From NCBI GenBank assembly GCA_017940245.1, contig JAGAYZ010000025.1, positions 1 through 64,000 of the forward strand: DNA of 64,000 bases, written 5' to 3'. The notes under the pieces were generated by a model that ran no database searches, had not been told where the DNA came from, and saw only the letters and a program-made list of their open reading frames with translations. This stretch comes from Muribaculaceae bacterium. GTDB taxonomy: Bacteria; Bacteroidota; Bacteroidia; Bacteroidales; Muribaculaceae. This document shows positions 1-8,346 of the stretch, in pieces (the first letter of the stretch is position 1; every line of letters begins with the position of its first letter). The translations under genes were made by a program, and so were the position numbers.

Positions 1-44
1 CTGGGCAGTATATAGCCCAGCAGTTTTTTATAGGCGTTCTCCAT
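1..44 (-). CDS. 5' end of a gene cut by the window edge (possibly an IS transposase N-terminus)
   Basis: Reading leftwards from an ATG at 44, the sequence encodes MENAYKKLLGYILP and stays open to the edge. A Bacteroidota -7 box lies 23 bases upstream at 67-74, which supports this as a true start. The short N-terminus resembles the beginning of some IS-type transposases of Bacteroidota, but 14 residues are too few to assign a family, so the function is left open. Confidence 0.45.
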   Translation of the reverse strand, partial: MENAYKKLLGYILP

Positions 45-66
45 ATCCTCTGCGTTTTTTATTACG

Positions 67-74
67 CAAAGGTA
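67..74 (-). promoter_or_regulatory. -7 promoter box for the gene at the left edge
   Basis: TACCTTTG on the minus strand matches the Bacteroidota -7 consensus TAnnTTTG and sits just before the ATG at 44. No clear TTTG -33 box is seen at the usual distance. Confidence 0.55.
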
Positions 75-123
75 CATATTTTCACTCTAATTGAGACTGT
101 AAATAAAATTTAACACACAGGTT

Positions 124-155
124 TTTGCGGGTGTCCCAAAAAATGCTTACTTTTG
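124..155 (+). promoter_or_regulatory. Promoter of the outer-membrane protein gene at 221
   Basis: TTTG at 124-127 is followed after exactly 20 bases by TACTTTTG at 148-155, a full match to the Bacteroidota housekeeping promoter. The predicted transcript start lies about 60 bases before the ATG at 221. Confidence 0.65.
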
Positions 156-220
156 CGCCTTGAAATTGCGTTTTGCAATATTAGTAACCAAAAAAGCATT
201 AAACAATAAGTTATTGCACT

Positions 221-751
221 ATGAAAAAGTTTTTTATCTGCTTGGTCACTGCTTTGGTAGCCTCTCTGAACCTCAGTGCCCAAAATGAGTGGAAAAATGA
301 AATTAGTATTTCCTATGGACCTGGGACATTTACCGATTTGAGTTCGTCTTATCTCAAAGGAATCTTCTCTGGCAAGCAAACCAACTACATCGGCGCTTTC
401 GGCGTAGAATATTTCCATCGTCCCAAGACGGCACTCGGCGTGGGTCTCGTGGGCACGTTTAGCACTTGCAAATGGAACGACAGCGACAAAGCGCGCACAA
501 AGTACCTGAGCATCATGCCGGCCGTGAAGTATAACTGGCTACAACGCGACCACTTCAGCATGTACTCAAAAGCCGCTATCGGCGTTCTCATAGGTATCGA
601 TACCGGCGATAACACCGATAAAACAAAAGTCTCATTTGGCTGGCAAGCCTCGCTTGTGGGAGCCGAATTCGGCGGTGCTTTCAGAGGGTTTGCCGAACTG
701 GGATTTGGCGAGCAAGGCCTCCTCGTGGCAGGTTTGCGATATAAGTTCTAA
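221..751 (+). CDS. Secreted protein, probable small outer-membrane beta-barrel
   Basis: The 176-residue product opens with a signal peptide (MKKFFICLVTALVASLNLSA, cleavage near SAQ). The mature part is made of alternating polar and aromatic strands with Gly-rich turns and ends in GLRYKF, a terminal Phe of the kind recognised by the BAM complex. It has the size of an eight-stranded OmpA/OmpX-type porin-like barrel. No catalytic motif is visible, so the function is unknown. It has its own promoter upstream and converges on the gene ending at 866 through a shared hairpin terminator. Confidence 0.7.
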   Translation: MKKFFICLVTALVASLNLSAQNEWKNEISISYGPGTFTDLSSSYLKGIFSGKQTNYIGAFGVEYFHRPKTALGVGLVGTFSTCKWNDSDKARTKYLSIMPAVKYNWLQRDHFSMYSKAAIGVLIGIDTGDNTDKTKVSFGWQASLVGAEFGGAFRGFAELGFGEQGLLVAGLRYKF

Positions 752-799
752 TATCAGTGCAACACCCGGCGGCAACGCCTGCGGGTGTGTCACATCATT

Positions 800-852
800 C
801 TCGGCTACGCCTCAGCATTGTTCAAACCGGACTCTGCCGAGGGGTAGCCGAG
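800..852. terminator. Bidirectional hairpin between convergent genes
   Basis: CTCGGCTACGCCTC (800-813) pairs with GAGGGGTAGCCGAG (839-852) with one mismatch, and a second weaker GC-rich inverted repeat lies just before it around 763-788. It stands between a plus gene ending at 751 and a minus gene ending at 866, so a shared terminator is the likely role. Confidence 0.6.
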
Positions 853-865
853 AAGTTTTATCACA

Positions 866-1729
866 TCAGAAAATTTTGTAGGCGAGGCGTATCTGTATCA
901 TGGGGTAAGCACTGAACCACGAGATAAAGTGGGTGATGCCCGATTCCTTTGAACTCGATTTGATTTTCTTTCCGTTGTTGAAAACGAAACTTGGTTTGCC
1001 CCAAAACAGGAGACCCGCATCCAAAGCGAAACTCAGGCGGTGGTAACGCGCCATGCTTTGCCCGAAGCCGATGCCCAGATATGGCTTAACGGCCCAGGTC
1101 TTCATCTTCACGTCGATATTGTAGTTCTCGTCGGCCGTAAACACGTAATCACCAAACTTGAGTCCCACCGGCGGATAGTTGGTGCGGAACTGTTGGTTGT
1201 AGTCTTCTACCTTTTTATTGGCATCGTAAAGCGATTCTAGCGCTCCGTCGTTGGTGTTGCGGAAGTGCAGGAACGTGCGGTTACCGGCAAAAAGCCCTGC
1301 CGAAAAATAGAATGGCGACGTGAAGGGGTGCACCTCTGCCATGATGAATGCGTTCCAGAAGCGTGGCTTGATGGCTAGCTCCACCTTGTCCACCATCTTG
1401 GCCTGCCTGATGGCATCGTCTTCTACGAGTTGCATTTGCGTGACTTGGTCTACAGTGTTGATGGCTTTGAACTTAATGTCTCCAATTGCGTTGCCCACGA
1501 TGCCGGCACGCATGGTGACCAAGCGGTGCAGGGGCATCGCCACATCAATTCCGGTGCCACCCATGCCCGTTTGGAGTCCCACGGCAAGGTGATTCAACAT
1601 GCCGTTCTCGCTGTGAAGTTTCAGGTTCTTGTTCTCCTGTGCGCTTGTGGCAGGAGCCAAAAGGGCGATTGCCACAGCCACCGCTGCCACACGGCAAAAC
1701 TGAGATATAAAGTTTCTATACTGTTTCAT
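866..1729 (-). CDS. Secreted protein, probable outer-membrane barrel, function unknown
   Basis: The 287-residue product starts with a long signal peptide (n-region MKQYRNFISQFCR, hydrophobic core AVAVAIALLAPA, cleavage near TSAQ). The mature chain has amphipathic beta-strands, repeated GxG turns and a C-terminal strand IRLAYKIF ending in Phe, which suggests an outer-membrane barrel. The middle part (about residues 80-190) is more polar and could form long loops. It begins 21 bases after the stop of the PI-PLC-like lipoprotein gene at 1751, so the two are probably co-transcribed. No named family is recognised. Confidence 0.65.
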   Translation of the reverse strand: MKQYRNFISQFCRVAAVAVAIALLAPATSAQENKNLKLHSENGMLNHLAVGLQTGMGGTGIDVAMPLHRLVTMRAGIVGNAIGDIKFKAINTVDQVTQMQLVEDDAIRQAKMVDKVELAIKPRFWNAFIMAEVHPFTSPFYFSAGLFAGNRTFLHFRNTNDGALESLYDANKKVEDYNQQFRTNYPPVGLKFGDYVFTADENYNIDVKMKTWAVKPYLGIGFGQSMARYHRLSFALDAGLLFWGKPSFVFNNGKKIKSSSKESGITHFISWFSAYPMIQIRLAYKIF

Positions 1730-1750
1730 GACGATATCAAAGCATGTTGA

Positions 1751-3001
1751 TTATTTAAAAAATTTCTTATTCGACTTAATAAGTAGGTTGGTCAGCGACT
1801 GGCTGCGCGGATAGAACCCATAGAGATAATCGCTGGTGTAGGGCGTGCCGCCATTGATGATACAGTGCACGTAGTCGTGGCACGACATGTCGATGGGCAT
1901 AATACCCACGGTACCTTCGTTGGAAAGCAGATTCTCAATCACCTTGGGGTGCAGGTTTGAGGCATTGGTAACATATCCTCGTGCCGAGGGCTCGGTATAG
2001 GCCGAGCAGTGGTTCACAATCCAGATGTTCTCGTCGCTTGCGGTGGCCTCACGCGCGCTCTTCATCATGTCGAGCACTGTGGCAATCTTGATTGCCATGC
2101 GCTTCTCGCTAGTTGTCTTGAAGTAGTCTTGCTTATAAAGTGTGGCTTTGACACTCGCATCCTCCATGTTGTAGATGGCGCAACTGCGTTGTTGCTCGGG
2201 ATGCACCGCCTCATCGACATCGGGGTCCTCATCGGGCCAGTCGCAATAAGCTACAGGATAGTGGAAGGCGGGATTGACTGGACGCAGGTCGTAACGACTG
2301 AGCCACAATATCTTGCCGCGCATCTCGCCCACGGTGATGTCGGGGCGCCAATTCTCCACAAACAGGCCCTCATACTTGGGCATCGACAGCACCTTATTGA
2401 GCAAGATCGACCAGTTTTGCTGGCTCTCCATGCCATTATCGGCTTGTATCTTCACAATGAAGAATTCCGAGGGGTGCGACTTGAGGAACTCTTGCATCCA
2501 GTCGATTGACTTCTCAAACGACACATTCACCTCGGTAAAGCCGTGTGCAAGGCGCAAGATTTGCTTGTCTTCGGGCTTCTGGGCGAGGGTGTCGATAGCC
2601 ACCACCGGACGGAAGTCAAAGAAACGAATACCGCACGACATCTGCTCGGCAAAGGTCGAGACGTGGCTGATTGCCAAAATGTTGGAGAAATACTTCACAA
2701 CTGGGGTGTAGAAGCCCATGCCGGTCATGGTGTCGTGAGTGCCTGGAATACTGAGCTTACACACTTTCACATCGTCACGCACAAGCGACAACCAGTCGGA
2801 AATCGGCGCGGCCAGCTCATACGGATACTGGATTTCGTCTTTGTACCCTTCGGTAAAGGCGTAGGGCACATCGAGCGAATTCTCGTCGTAGTACGGCTGT
2901 CCCTTATCTTCGTCACAACTGCACAACGATGCGGCACCTAGCATTGCGAGTGCCATGAAAACGGAATAAATCCATCTTGTTTGTTTAAAATTGATATTCA
3001 T
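1751..3001 (-). CDS. Lipoprotein with PI-specific phospholipase C-like (PLC-X) domain
   Basis: The chosen start MNINFKQTRW gives a lipoprotein signal with lipobox ASLCSC, so the mature protein is lipid-anchored at a Cys followed by DED. An ATG eight codons upstream (3025) would make a poorer signal. The catalytic domain shows the bacterial PI-PLC pattern in order: IPGTHDT (first His and Asp), RFFDFRPV (Asp and Arg), LAHGF (second His), and FFIVKIQAD on the following strand. Known relatives cleave phosphatidylinositol or GPI-type head groups by an acid-base mechanism without calcium. The 416-residue length fits a single TIM-barrel domain with loops. The substrate here is unknown; host or dietary inositol lipids are possible for a gut bacterium. 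Confidence 0.75.
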   Translation of the reverse strand: MNINFKQTRWIYSVFMALAMLGAASLCSCDEDKGQPYYDENSLDVPYAFTEGYKDEIQYPYELAAPISDWLSLVRDDVKVCKLSIPGTHDTMTGMGFYTPVVKYFSNILAISHVSTFAEQMSCGIRFFDFRPVVAIDTLAQKPEDKQILRLAHGFTEVNVSFEKSIDWMQEFLKSHPSEFFIVKIQADNGMESQQNWSILLNKVLSMPKYEGLFVENWRPDITVGEMRGKILWLSRYDLRPVNPAFHYPVAYCDWPDEDPDVDEAVHPEQQRSCAIYNMEDASVKATLYKQDYFKTTSEKRMAIKIATVLDMMKSAREATASDENIWIVNHCSAYTEPSARGYVTNASNLHPKVIENLLSNEGTVGIMPIDMSCHDYVHCIINGGTPYTSDYLYGFYPRSQSLTNLLIKSNKKFFK

Positions 3002-3102
3002 AATGCTTAAGAAAAATAAATTCATTTTCGCTACAAAGCGTAAAGGTCCTGGTTAACAGCGCAATAAAAGGTATTCTTTTGCTCTCATAAGTGTAACATT
3101 TA

Positions 3103-3110
3103 CAAAGGTA
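3103..3110 (-). promoter_or_regulatory. -7 box upstream of the PI-PLC-like lipoprotein
   Basis: TACCTTTG on the minus strand matches the -7 consensus and lies about 100 bases before the ATG at 3001. No TTTG is seen 19-21 bases upstream. This 300-base divergent interval holds regulatory sequence for two genes and no reading frame. Confidence 0.5.
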
Positions 3111-3284
3111 CAACAATTTTTGCAAAATCCGCCATTTCATTGCGGAATCTTTTAATAAATCTAAACCTACTGAATGCCAGTAGTGGGCACCAGTTCATTT
3201 TTTCGCTTTGAAGAAAAAATGTTGCAGCGACCGCTTCACGGGTTAAGTTGTGTTAACGGCTCACAGAGGTAACAAAATTATGTA

Positions 3285-3292
3285 TAACTTTG
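3285..3292 (+). promoter_or_regulatory. -7 box upstream of the dockerin protein gene
   Basis: TAACTTTG matches the -7 consensus. It also decides the start of the next gene: an in-frame TTG at 3290 overlaps the box and would lie at or before the transcript start, so the ATG at 3326 is used. Confidence 0.6.
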
Positions 3293-3325
3293 CATCTGGC
3301 AATTAACCAAATCAAATTAACCATT

Positions 3326-4933
3326 ATGAGAAAATTAATACTTTCAGCTTTGTTGATGCTTGCCGCAGTGGTTGGCTACGCACAGTCACTGAGCGACTAT
3401 GGAGTGATTACCGAGCAACCGGCAGGTGAACTCAAGACCTACGACCGCGCAGGTTATGCCTATTATGTAGTGAACGACTATGTGCGCCGCGGTGCCCAGA
3501 CAGGAACTATCGACATTGTCTTTGCCGAGGGCAACAAGGTATATCTCAAGGACCCGCTGTCTAAACTCATTGTCAATACTTGGGTGGAAGGCACACTGAG
3601 CGACGACGGCACTACCATCACACTGCCCATGGGGCAGAATATCCAATACGACACCGAGGTGCAGCAGCCCATCGCCATTAAGATGGTGGAGTTTGACGAA
3701 GACACCGAGGAAATGACCGTGCTCGACAACGCCCAGGTGACTTACACCATAGGCGATGACAAAATCACCCTCAACGGTACAAGCAAATACACCTGCATCG
3801 GAGCCGTGTGGGCCACCAGCAACGAGTGGGCCGGATTTGCCGACTACAGCAGCGTCTACACTCCTGCCATCACCGACGTGACTGTTGAAGTGCCCGCAGG
3901 ACTCACCACTGCCGTATATAAGTTCAAGGGCAATGAATACCAGGGCGGCGAATTGAACTACAACACCAAGGTGGGCTTTGACGGCAATGATGTCTATATC
4001 CAGGGCATTCTCACCGACATGCCCAACGCCTGGATCAAAGGCACACGCAATGGCAACACCGTGACCTTTGCCAGCAACCAGTATCTGGGCCTGCTGGCGG
4101 GAAAGCCCGTCTACATGACGGCCGTGAACCGCATGAACACCAGCGAAATCCAAGACCTGGTCTTCACCTACGACGAAGCCAACGGAACGTTCAGCAACAC
4201 CACACAGTTCTTGCTGCTCAACGCCAGCCGCAACACGGTGTACTTGATGCAAGCCATCAGCGACTTCACCCTCACCTTGTCAAAGAGTGGAGAAGCCTAT
4301 GATGTGCCCTACAGCGAGTCGTTTGGCTCCAGCACATCGATGAACGATTTTACCATCATCGATGGCAACGGCGACGGCACCACTTGGGCATATAACAACA
4401 TGAGCGGTAACGTGAGTTACAACTGGTCGACGACCAATGCTGCCGACGAGTGGCTCATCACGCCAGCTATCCGCCTAGAGGCCGGCAAGAGCTACAAGTT
4501 CACCGTCAAGGCACGCTCTTTCACCGCATCTATGCCCGAACGCATGGAAGTGATGATGGGCACCGATGCTACCGCCGAGGCCATGACCACTACAGTGATT
4601 GCCGCTACCGAAGTAGCCACCGGCGACCTCACCCCGTTCCAGGGCACAGTGCGCGTCACTGCCGAGGGCAACTACCGCTTTGGCATCCATGCCATCAGCG
4701 ATGCCGACAACATGATGCTCACCATCGACGACATCGCTGTTGAGGAAGACACTACAGCCCCACAGCGTGGCGACATCAATGGCGACGGCCGTGTAGATGT
4801 GAGTGATGTGAACGCCGCAATCAACATTATTCTCAAGGTGACCGACACCGACCTCGCCGCCGACCTCAATAACGATGGAAAGGTGGATGTGGCCGACGTG
4901 AACCTGATTATCAACATCATTCTCAAACTCTAA
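3326..4933 (+). CDS. Secreted multidomain protein with choice-of-anchor J region and C-terminal type I dockerin
   Basis: The 535-residue product begins with a signal peptide (MRKLILSALLMLAAVVGYAQ). Residues of about 20-310 form beta-rich repeats without a recognised family. About 320-475 resemble the choice-of-anchor J fold (SFGSSTSMNDFTIIDGNGDG, later DEWLITPAIRL and a final MLTIDDIAV). The last 55 residues carry two calcium-loop-helix repeats, GDINGDGRVDVSDVN and ADLNNDGKVDVADVN, each followed by an INIILK helix; this is the type I dockerin pattern. Dockerins bind cohesins in cellulosomes; in Bacteroidales they occur on secreted proteins whose partners are often unknown. No cohesin is seen in this window. 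It is monocistronic, with its own promoter and terminator. Confidence 0.75.
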   Translation: MRKLILSALLMLAAVVGYAQSLSDYGVITEQPAGELKTYDRAGYAYYVVNDYVRRGAQTGTIDIVFAEGNKVYLKDPLSKLIVNTWVEGTLSDDGTTITLPMGQNIQYDTEVQQPIAIKMVEFDEDTEEMTVLDNAQVTYTIGDDKITLNGTSKYTCIGAVWATSNEWAGFADYSSVYTPAITDVTVEVPAGLTTAVYKFKGNEYQGGELNYNTKVGFDGNDVYIQGILTDMPNAWIKGTRNGNTVTFASNQYLGLLAGKPVYMTAVNRMNTSEIQDLVFTYDEANGTFSNTTQFLLLNASRNTVYLMQAISDFTLTLSKSGEAYDVPYSESFGSSTSMNDFTIIDGNGDGTTWAYNNMSGNVSYNWSTTNAADEWLITPAIRLEAGKSYKFTVKARSFTASMPERMEVMMGTDATAEAMTTTVIAATEVATGDLTPFQGTVRVTAEGNYRFGIHAISDADNMMLTIDDIAVEEDTTAPQRGDINGDGRVDVSDVNAAINIILKVTDTDLAADLNNDGKVDVADVNLIINIILKL

Positions 4934-4979
4934 TTCTCCACACCCAGGTGTGAACCTTCAAATAAGAAACTGCGAATAT

Positions 4980-5009
4980 GGTCGGGGCGCAATGTCCCGA
5001 CCGTTTTTA
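4980..5009 (+). terminator. Intrinsic terminator of the dockerin gene
   Basis: GGTCGGG (4980-4986) pairs with CCCGACC (4996-5002) and is followed by GTTTTTAT, a standard rho-independent structure. Confidence 0.75.
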
Positions 5010-5111
5010 TTAACAGTCTTACGTCTAAATCGATACTTTGGTTAAACGTTTTCTCTTTTGATACGTCTAATTGAAGTAAAGTTTTTGTTTGACCCTCTAA
5101 TAATTTAAACG

Positions 5112-5747
5112 ATGAAACGAATCATTTCTGCTCTTGTGCTCATCATGACATGGGCACTCACGTGGGCCGACTCGCCGCTCACGTCGTGCGACTTTGCTAA
5201 AGCCTATAGCGCTCACCCCATGGTGAGCATGGCCCTGGGACTGGCCGATGAAGGCGAAGTGGACATCCCTGTGACACTACTCAACTTTATTGCCGACGAC
5301 AAGTCTCCCATCGATTTGCGGCTGGCAGTGGTCAACGCCATAGGGTGGAACTTCGAGGGTAAAAATTCAGGCAAGCAAATTCATGAATACCTCATGACGC
5401 GCTACAAAGTCAAAGACACCGAAAAACTCATCAAGAAACTCGACGCCAAGACACTGGCCGTCTATGCCTATGCCAAGGCCATGAGCAACTATTTCGTGGT
5501 AGACGAGGCTCAGCAACTGGCTCACGAAGCTGTGAACCGCGACAAGGAAGGCAGCTTTTCGGTCGCTTTTATCGCATCGCTCATCGATGCACAGGTGCAT
5601 CTCGACGATGACTGGGGCATGGTCTATAAAGTTGTGGCCGATGTCACGCACAACGGCTCCCTTAAGCTCGACATGCGCCAGGAGGCCATCGACATCGTGA
5701 TGGAGTACATCAACCTCTACAAGGAGTACTACAACGTCTCCTACTAA
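5112..5747 (+). CDS. Secreted alpha-helical protein, function unknown
   Basis: The 211-residue product has a signal peptide ending near TWADS. The mature chain is predicted mostly helical with repeated pairs of amphipathic helices (for example around SPIDLRLAVVNAIGW and KLIKKLDAKTLAVYAYAKAM), which recalls a HEAT or TPR-like solenoid, but no family signature is clear. It stands alone between two terminators. Expression signals upstream are weak. No function is proposed. Confidence 0.6.
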   Translation: MKRIISALVLIMTWALTWADSPLTSCDFAKAYSAHPMVSMALGLADEGEVDIPVTLLNFIADDKSPIDLRLAVVNAIGWNFEGKNSGKQIHEYLMTRYKVKDTEKLIKKLDAKTLAVYAYAKAMSNYFVVDEAQQLAHEAVNRDKEGSFSVAFIASLIDAQVHLDDDWGMVYKVVADVTHNGSLKLDMRQEAIDIVMEYINLYKEYYNVSY

Positions 5748-5764
5748 AAACATCAAACAAAGCA

Positions 5765-5805
5765 CACAGTGCCGCGATAGCAACAAGAGCTATCGCGGCA
5801 CTGTG
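5765..5805. terminator. Strong bidirectional terminator hairpin
   Basis: CACAGTGCCGCGATAGC (5765-5781) pairs perfectly with its complement at 5789-5805 across a 7-base loop. It lies between a plus gene ending at 5747 and a minus gene ending at 5823, so it can serve both. Confidence 0.8.
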
Positions 5806-5822
5806 CATGATGGAGCCACCGC

Positions 5823-6428
5823 TCACCAGGCGTAGGTGGGCACTATGGCATCAAAGGTTTCCTTCACGCTGTTAAATGCCGGTATCAGATTACCGGCACG
5901 GCCATTGTCGTCAACTTCAAAGTCGAGAGTGAGTAAGTCATGCTCATCAACAACGATGCGCTCGGGTATCTGCTTGATGAGTTTGCCTTGATCAAAATAG
6001 AAGCGATATTCCTTCTTGGTGCCGACATCATCGCCCAGCTGGGTGGCGATGAGCAAGAACATCGGTTCGCCGGTTTCAACATCGAAGAGATATTCACGAT
6101 AATAGCGATATATACCGCTGTTCATTGTATACCTTTTTGTGACAAAATACAGTTGCGGGAGCAGCATGTATTCTTCGTTCTCGTCGTCGGTCCAGTAATA
6201 GGTGTCGGTGTGCCGGTACAGACCGGTCCCGGGGTACATGCGATTATAGTTCACAGTCAACTGCTCCACCTCGACACCGTCGTCGTAGGGTTGATTGGCC
6301 ATCATGCCCAGCCGCGCCTCATAAGCGTCGCGTATCACTTTCAAGCGAGCCTCAACACCACTCTGCGCTATGGCAGTGAGAGCAATGGTCAGCATGCTTA
6401 TGGCTAAAAGAAATTGGCGTGTTCTCAT
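5823..6428 (-). CDS. Secreted protein, function unknown
   Basis: The 201-residue product has a signal peptide (MRTRQFLLAISMLTIALTAIAQ). The mature protein is rich in Tyr, Asp and Glu, with strands such as REYLFDVETGEPMFLLIATQ and EYRFYFDQGKLIKQI that read like a lipocalin- or cystatin-sized beta sheet, yet no family is recognised. It starts 7 bases after the msrA stop, so it is the last gene of a short msrA-containing operon. A link to repair of oxidised envelope proteins is possible but rests only on position. Confidence 0.6.
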   Translation of the reverse strand: MRTRQFLLAISMLTIALTAIAQSGVEARLKVIRDAYEARLGMMANQPYDDGVEVEQLTVNYNRMYPGTGLYRHTDTYYWTDDENEEYMLLPQLYFVTKRYTMNSGIYRYYREYLFDVETGEPMFLLIATQLGDDVGTKKEYRFYFDQGKLIKQIPERIVVDEHDLLTLDFEVDDNGRAGNLIPAFNSVKETFDAIVPTYAW

Positions 6429-6435
6429 CGTGTAT

Positions 6436-6960
6436 TTATTTTTTGTCGGTTAATGATTTGCTCTTATAGCGGCGAGCCATCTCGAAGAGCGACAGCGGCA
6501 AGTGGCAATATCCCGTTGGATTCTTGTCCAAGTAGTCTTGGTGATAGTCCTCGGCTGGATAAAAGCAACGCAGTGGCTCCAGTTCCACAGCCAGCGGCTC
6601 CTCATAGAGGGCCGCCATGGTTGCCATGTGGGCTTCAATCGCTGGGCGGTCGGCATCATCGACATAATAGATACCGGTGCGATACTGCGTGCCTTCGTCC
6701 TCACCCTGCTTATTCACGCTGGTGGGATCGATGGCTTTAAAATACATTTCCAGCAGGTCGCTGAGTGCTATTCGGCTCTCATCATAGGCTACGCGCACCG
6801 TCTCGGCATGGCCGGTGGTATCGGTACACACGTCTTGGTAGGTTGGAGATTGGGTCTTGCCATTGGCATAACCCACCTGCGTGTCGATCACGCCATCCAT
6901 CTGTTTGAAGAAATGCTCTGTTCCCCAGAAGCACCCTCCGGCAAAATATATTTCTTTCAT
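6436..6960 (-). CDS. msrA: Peptide-methionine (S)-S-oxide reductase MsrA
   Basis: MsrA reduces the S-epimer of methionine sulfoxide in proteins. The 174-residue chain carries the signature AGGCFWGTEHFF with the catalytic Cys at residue 10, the downstream GYANGKTQSPTYQDVC region, GHAETVRV with its conserved His and Glu, and YHQDYLDKNP near the end. The length equals that of stand-alone MsrA enzymes; no MsrB domain is fused. There is no signal peptide, so it acts in the cytoplasm. The gene lies between a YARHG-domain secreted protein gene upstream and an unknown secreted protein gene 7 bases downstream. Confidence 0.93.
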   Translation of the reverse strand: MKEIYFAGGCFWGTEHFFKQMDGVIDTQVGYANGKTQSPTYQDVCTDTTGHAETVRVAYDESRIALSDLLEMYFKAIDPTSVNKQGEDEGTQYRTGIYYVDDADRPAIEAHMATMAALYEEPLAVELEPLRCFYPAEDYHQDYLDKNPTGYCHLPLSLFEMARRYKSKSLTDKK

Positions 6961-7027
6961 AAATCAGAATGAATCGGTAAAACGAATGCCAGCAGCAAGA
7001 ATGTAGTCATTGCCAGGACTGGTATTC

Positions 7028-8188
7028 TTACTTTTGGTTATATTTTTTCCACACTTTTCCACCCACATTCTTCTGCATTTCCACCTGCTTGATGAGCGCA
7101 TAGTTGAATCGCTCCAGGTCGGTCAGCTGCACTTTGTGGCTGCCGCGTTTGTACCACGGCTGATCATCAAAGTAACGTTGCGTGGCGGGATCGGCAAAGG
7201 TATCGCCATAGCGTGCATATATCTCACCGCGCATCAGCGTGAGCACTTCACGAGGGAAAAACTTGAGCATGCCCGCAGTGAGTGGAATCACCGAGGCAAA
7301 AGCCCACTTGCCATCAAGCCGTTCGTAGGGGCACTTCACCTTGGTCAGCACCGCACCATCGGCCACACGCGGATTGTGATCGACAAACTTTTCATCTCGG
7401 GTCACTTTCACTTTGACTCCTTCCACCGTGGGAGCCACCTGCCACTCCATGGGTCCCATGAGGGCTCCTGCCCCACCTCCGCCAGGCATCTTGCCATACT
7501 TGGGACTGCTGGGGTCGCCATGATTCACTCGGCCACCGCCATAGATAATAGTGAGACAGGTATCTTCGTCGCGGAAGGCATACATGCCTGGGTCGCAATC
7601 ATAGCGGTCGCCTTCGTAGAACGACATTTTCGGTCCAAATACAGCGTGCTCCCCCTCTTTTCCTGTGAGATAATTGCCATCCAGCACATAGTGCATGAAG
7701 ATGGACCAGTAGCCGTTGTTCATCTCATCGTTAGAAATGCTGTAGAACGACTTGACGGGTACACCATGGGCATTGCGGTAAACAAGCATCTTGTAATTGC
7801 CCACTTGCTCCACCGTGACCTTAACCGTGGAATCATGCAGAGGCGTGACATTGCCAGCGCGCACTCGCAGTGTATCTATGACTTCGGTGGGATGCGACAC
7901 ATCGTTGGCATATTCACGAAACACCACGATGATGTGCTCATCTTCAAGATAGAGCGTGACAATCAGCCCTACCCCATCGCTCCAGCAATGCCCCTCATTA
8001 CCTAGCAAGTTCCGCTTCAAGGGAAGCACACGCGAGCCTGCGGCACGCTGTCTGAAATCGGCCTCATAGTGGTCGACCATCAGTTTCTCCACATCATCAA
8101 AATAAAAGCGTGCGACATGATCGGTCTCTGCACTCATCGATTGAGGCATCATCATCATCAAAAGAATAAATAAAAACAGTTGTTTCAT
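7028..8188 (-). CDS. Secreted protein with C-terminal YARHG domain
   Basis: The start MKQLFLFILLMMMM was chosen because it gives a clean signal peptide (cleavage near MSAE); the frame stays open further upstream but adds a charged stretch rich in Cys. The 386-residue product ends with EVLTLMRGEIYARYGDTF...RYFDDQPWYK, the pattern of the extracellular YARHG domain. Residues of about 20-300 are beta-rich with Gly-rich turns (GGGRVNHGDP, GGGGAGALMG) and no recognised family. YARHG domains occur on many secreted bacterial proteins and are thought to bind cell-surface ligands. It heads a three-gene minus-strand group with msrA. Confidence 0.7.
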   Translation of the reverse strand: MKQLFLFILLMMMMPQSMSAETDHVARFYFDDVEKLMVDHYEADFRQRAAGSRVLPLKRNLLGNEGHCWSDGVGLIVTLYLEDEHIIVVFREYANDVSHPTEVIDTLRVRAGNVTPLHDSTVKVTVEQVGNYKMLVYRNAHGVPVKSFYSISNDEMNNGYWSIFMHYVLDGNYLTGKEGEHAVFGPKMSFYEGDRYDCDPGMYAFRDEDTCLTIIYGGGRVNHGDPSSPKYGKMPGGGGAGALMGPMEWQVAPTVEGVKVKVTRDEKFVDHNPRVADGAVLTKVKCPYERLDGKWAFASVIPLTAGMLKFFPREVLTLMRGEIYARYGDTFADPATQRYFDDQPWYKRGSHKVQLTDLERFNYALIKQVEMQKNVGGKVWKKYNQK

Positions 8189-8292
8189 AAGGCACACATT
8201 AGTATTTGGATAACATGGACAAATTTCCGACATTTTCGTCAATTATGCAAATTTTCCCCACGAAAAAAAGGGAACGGCACCGGCAGAAAATC

Positions 8293-8329
8293 AAAACGGG
8301 CACATCCGTTGAGTGGATGCACCCGTTTT
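8293..8329 (-). terminator. Terminator of the rpoBC operon
   Basis: Arms AAAACGGG-CA-CATCC and GGATG-CA-CCCGTTTT pair around a 7-base loop, leaving a 2-base internal mismatch. It sits 18 bases after the rpoC stop, and the minus strand continues with TTTTGATTTT. Confidence 0.7.
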
Positions 8330-8346
8330 GTCGTTATGGCATGTGG

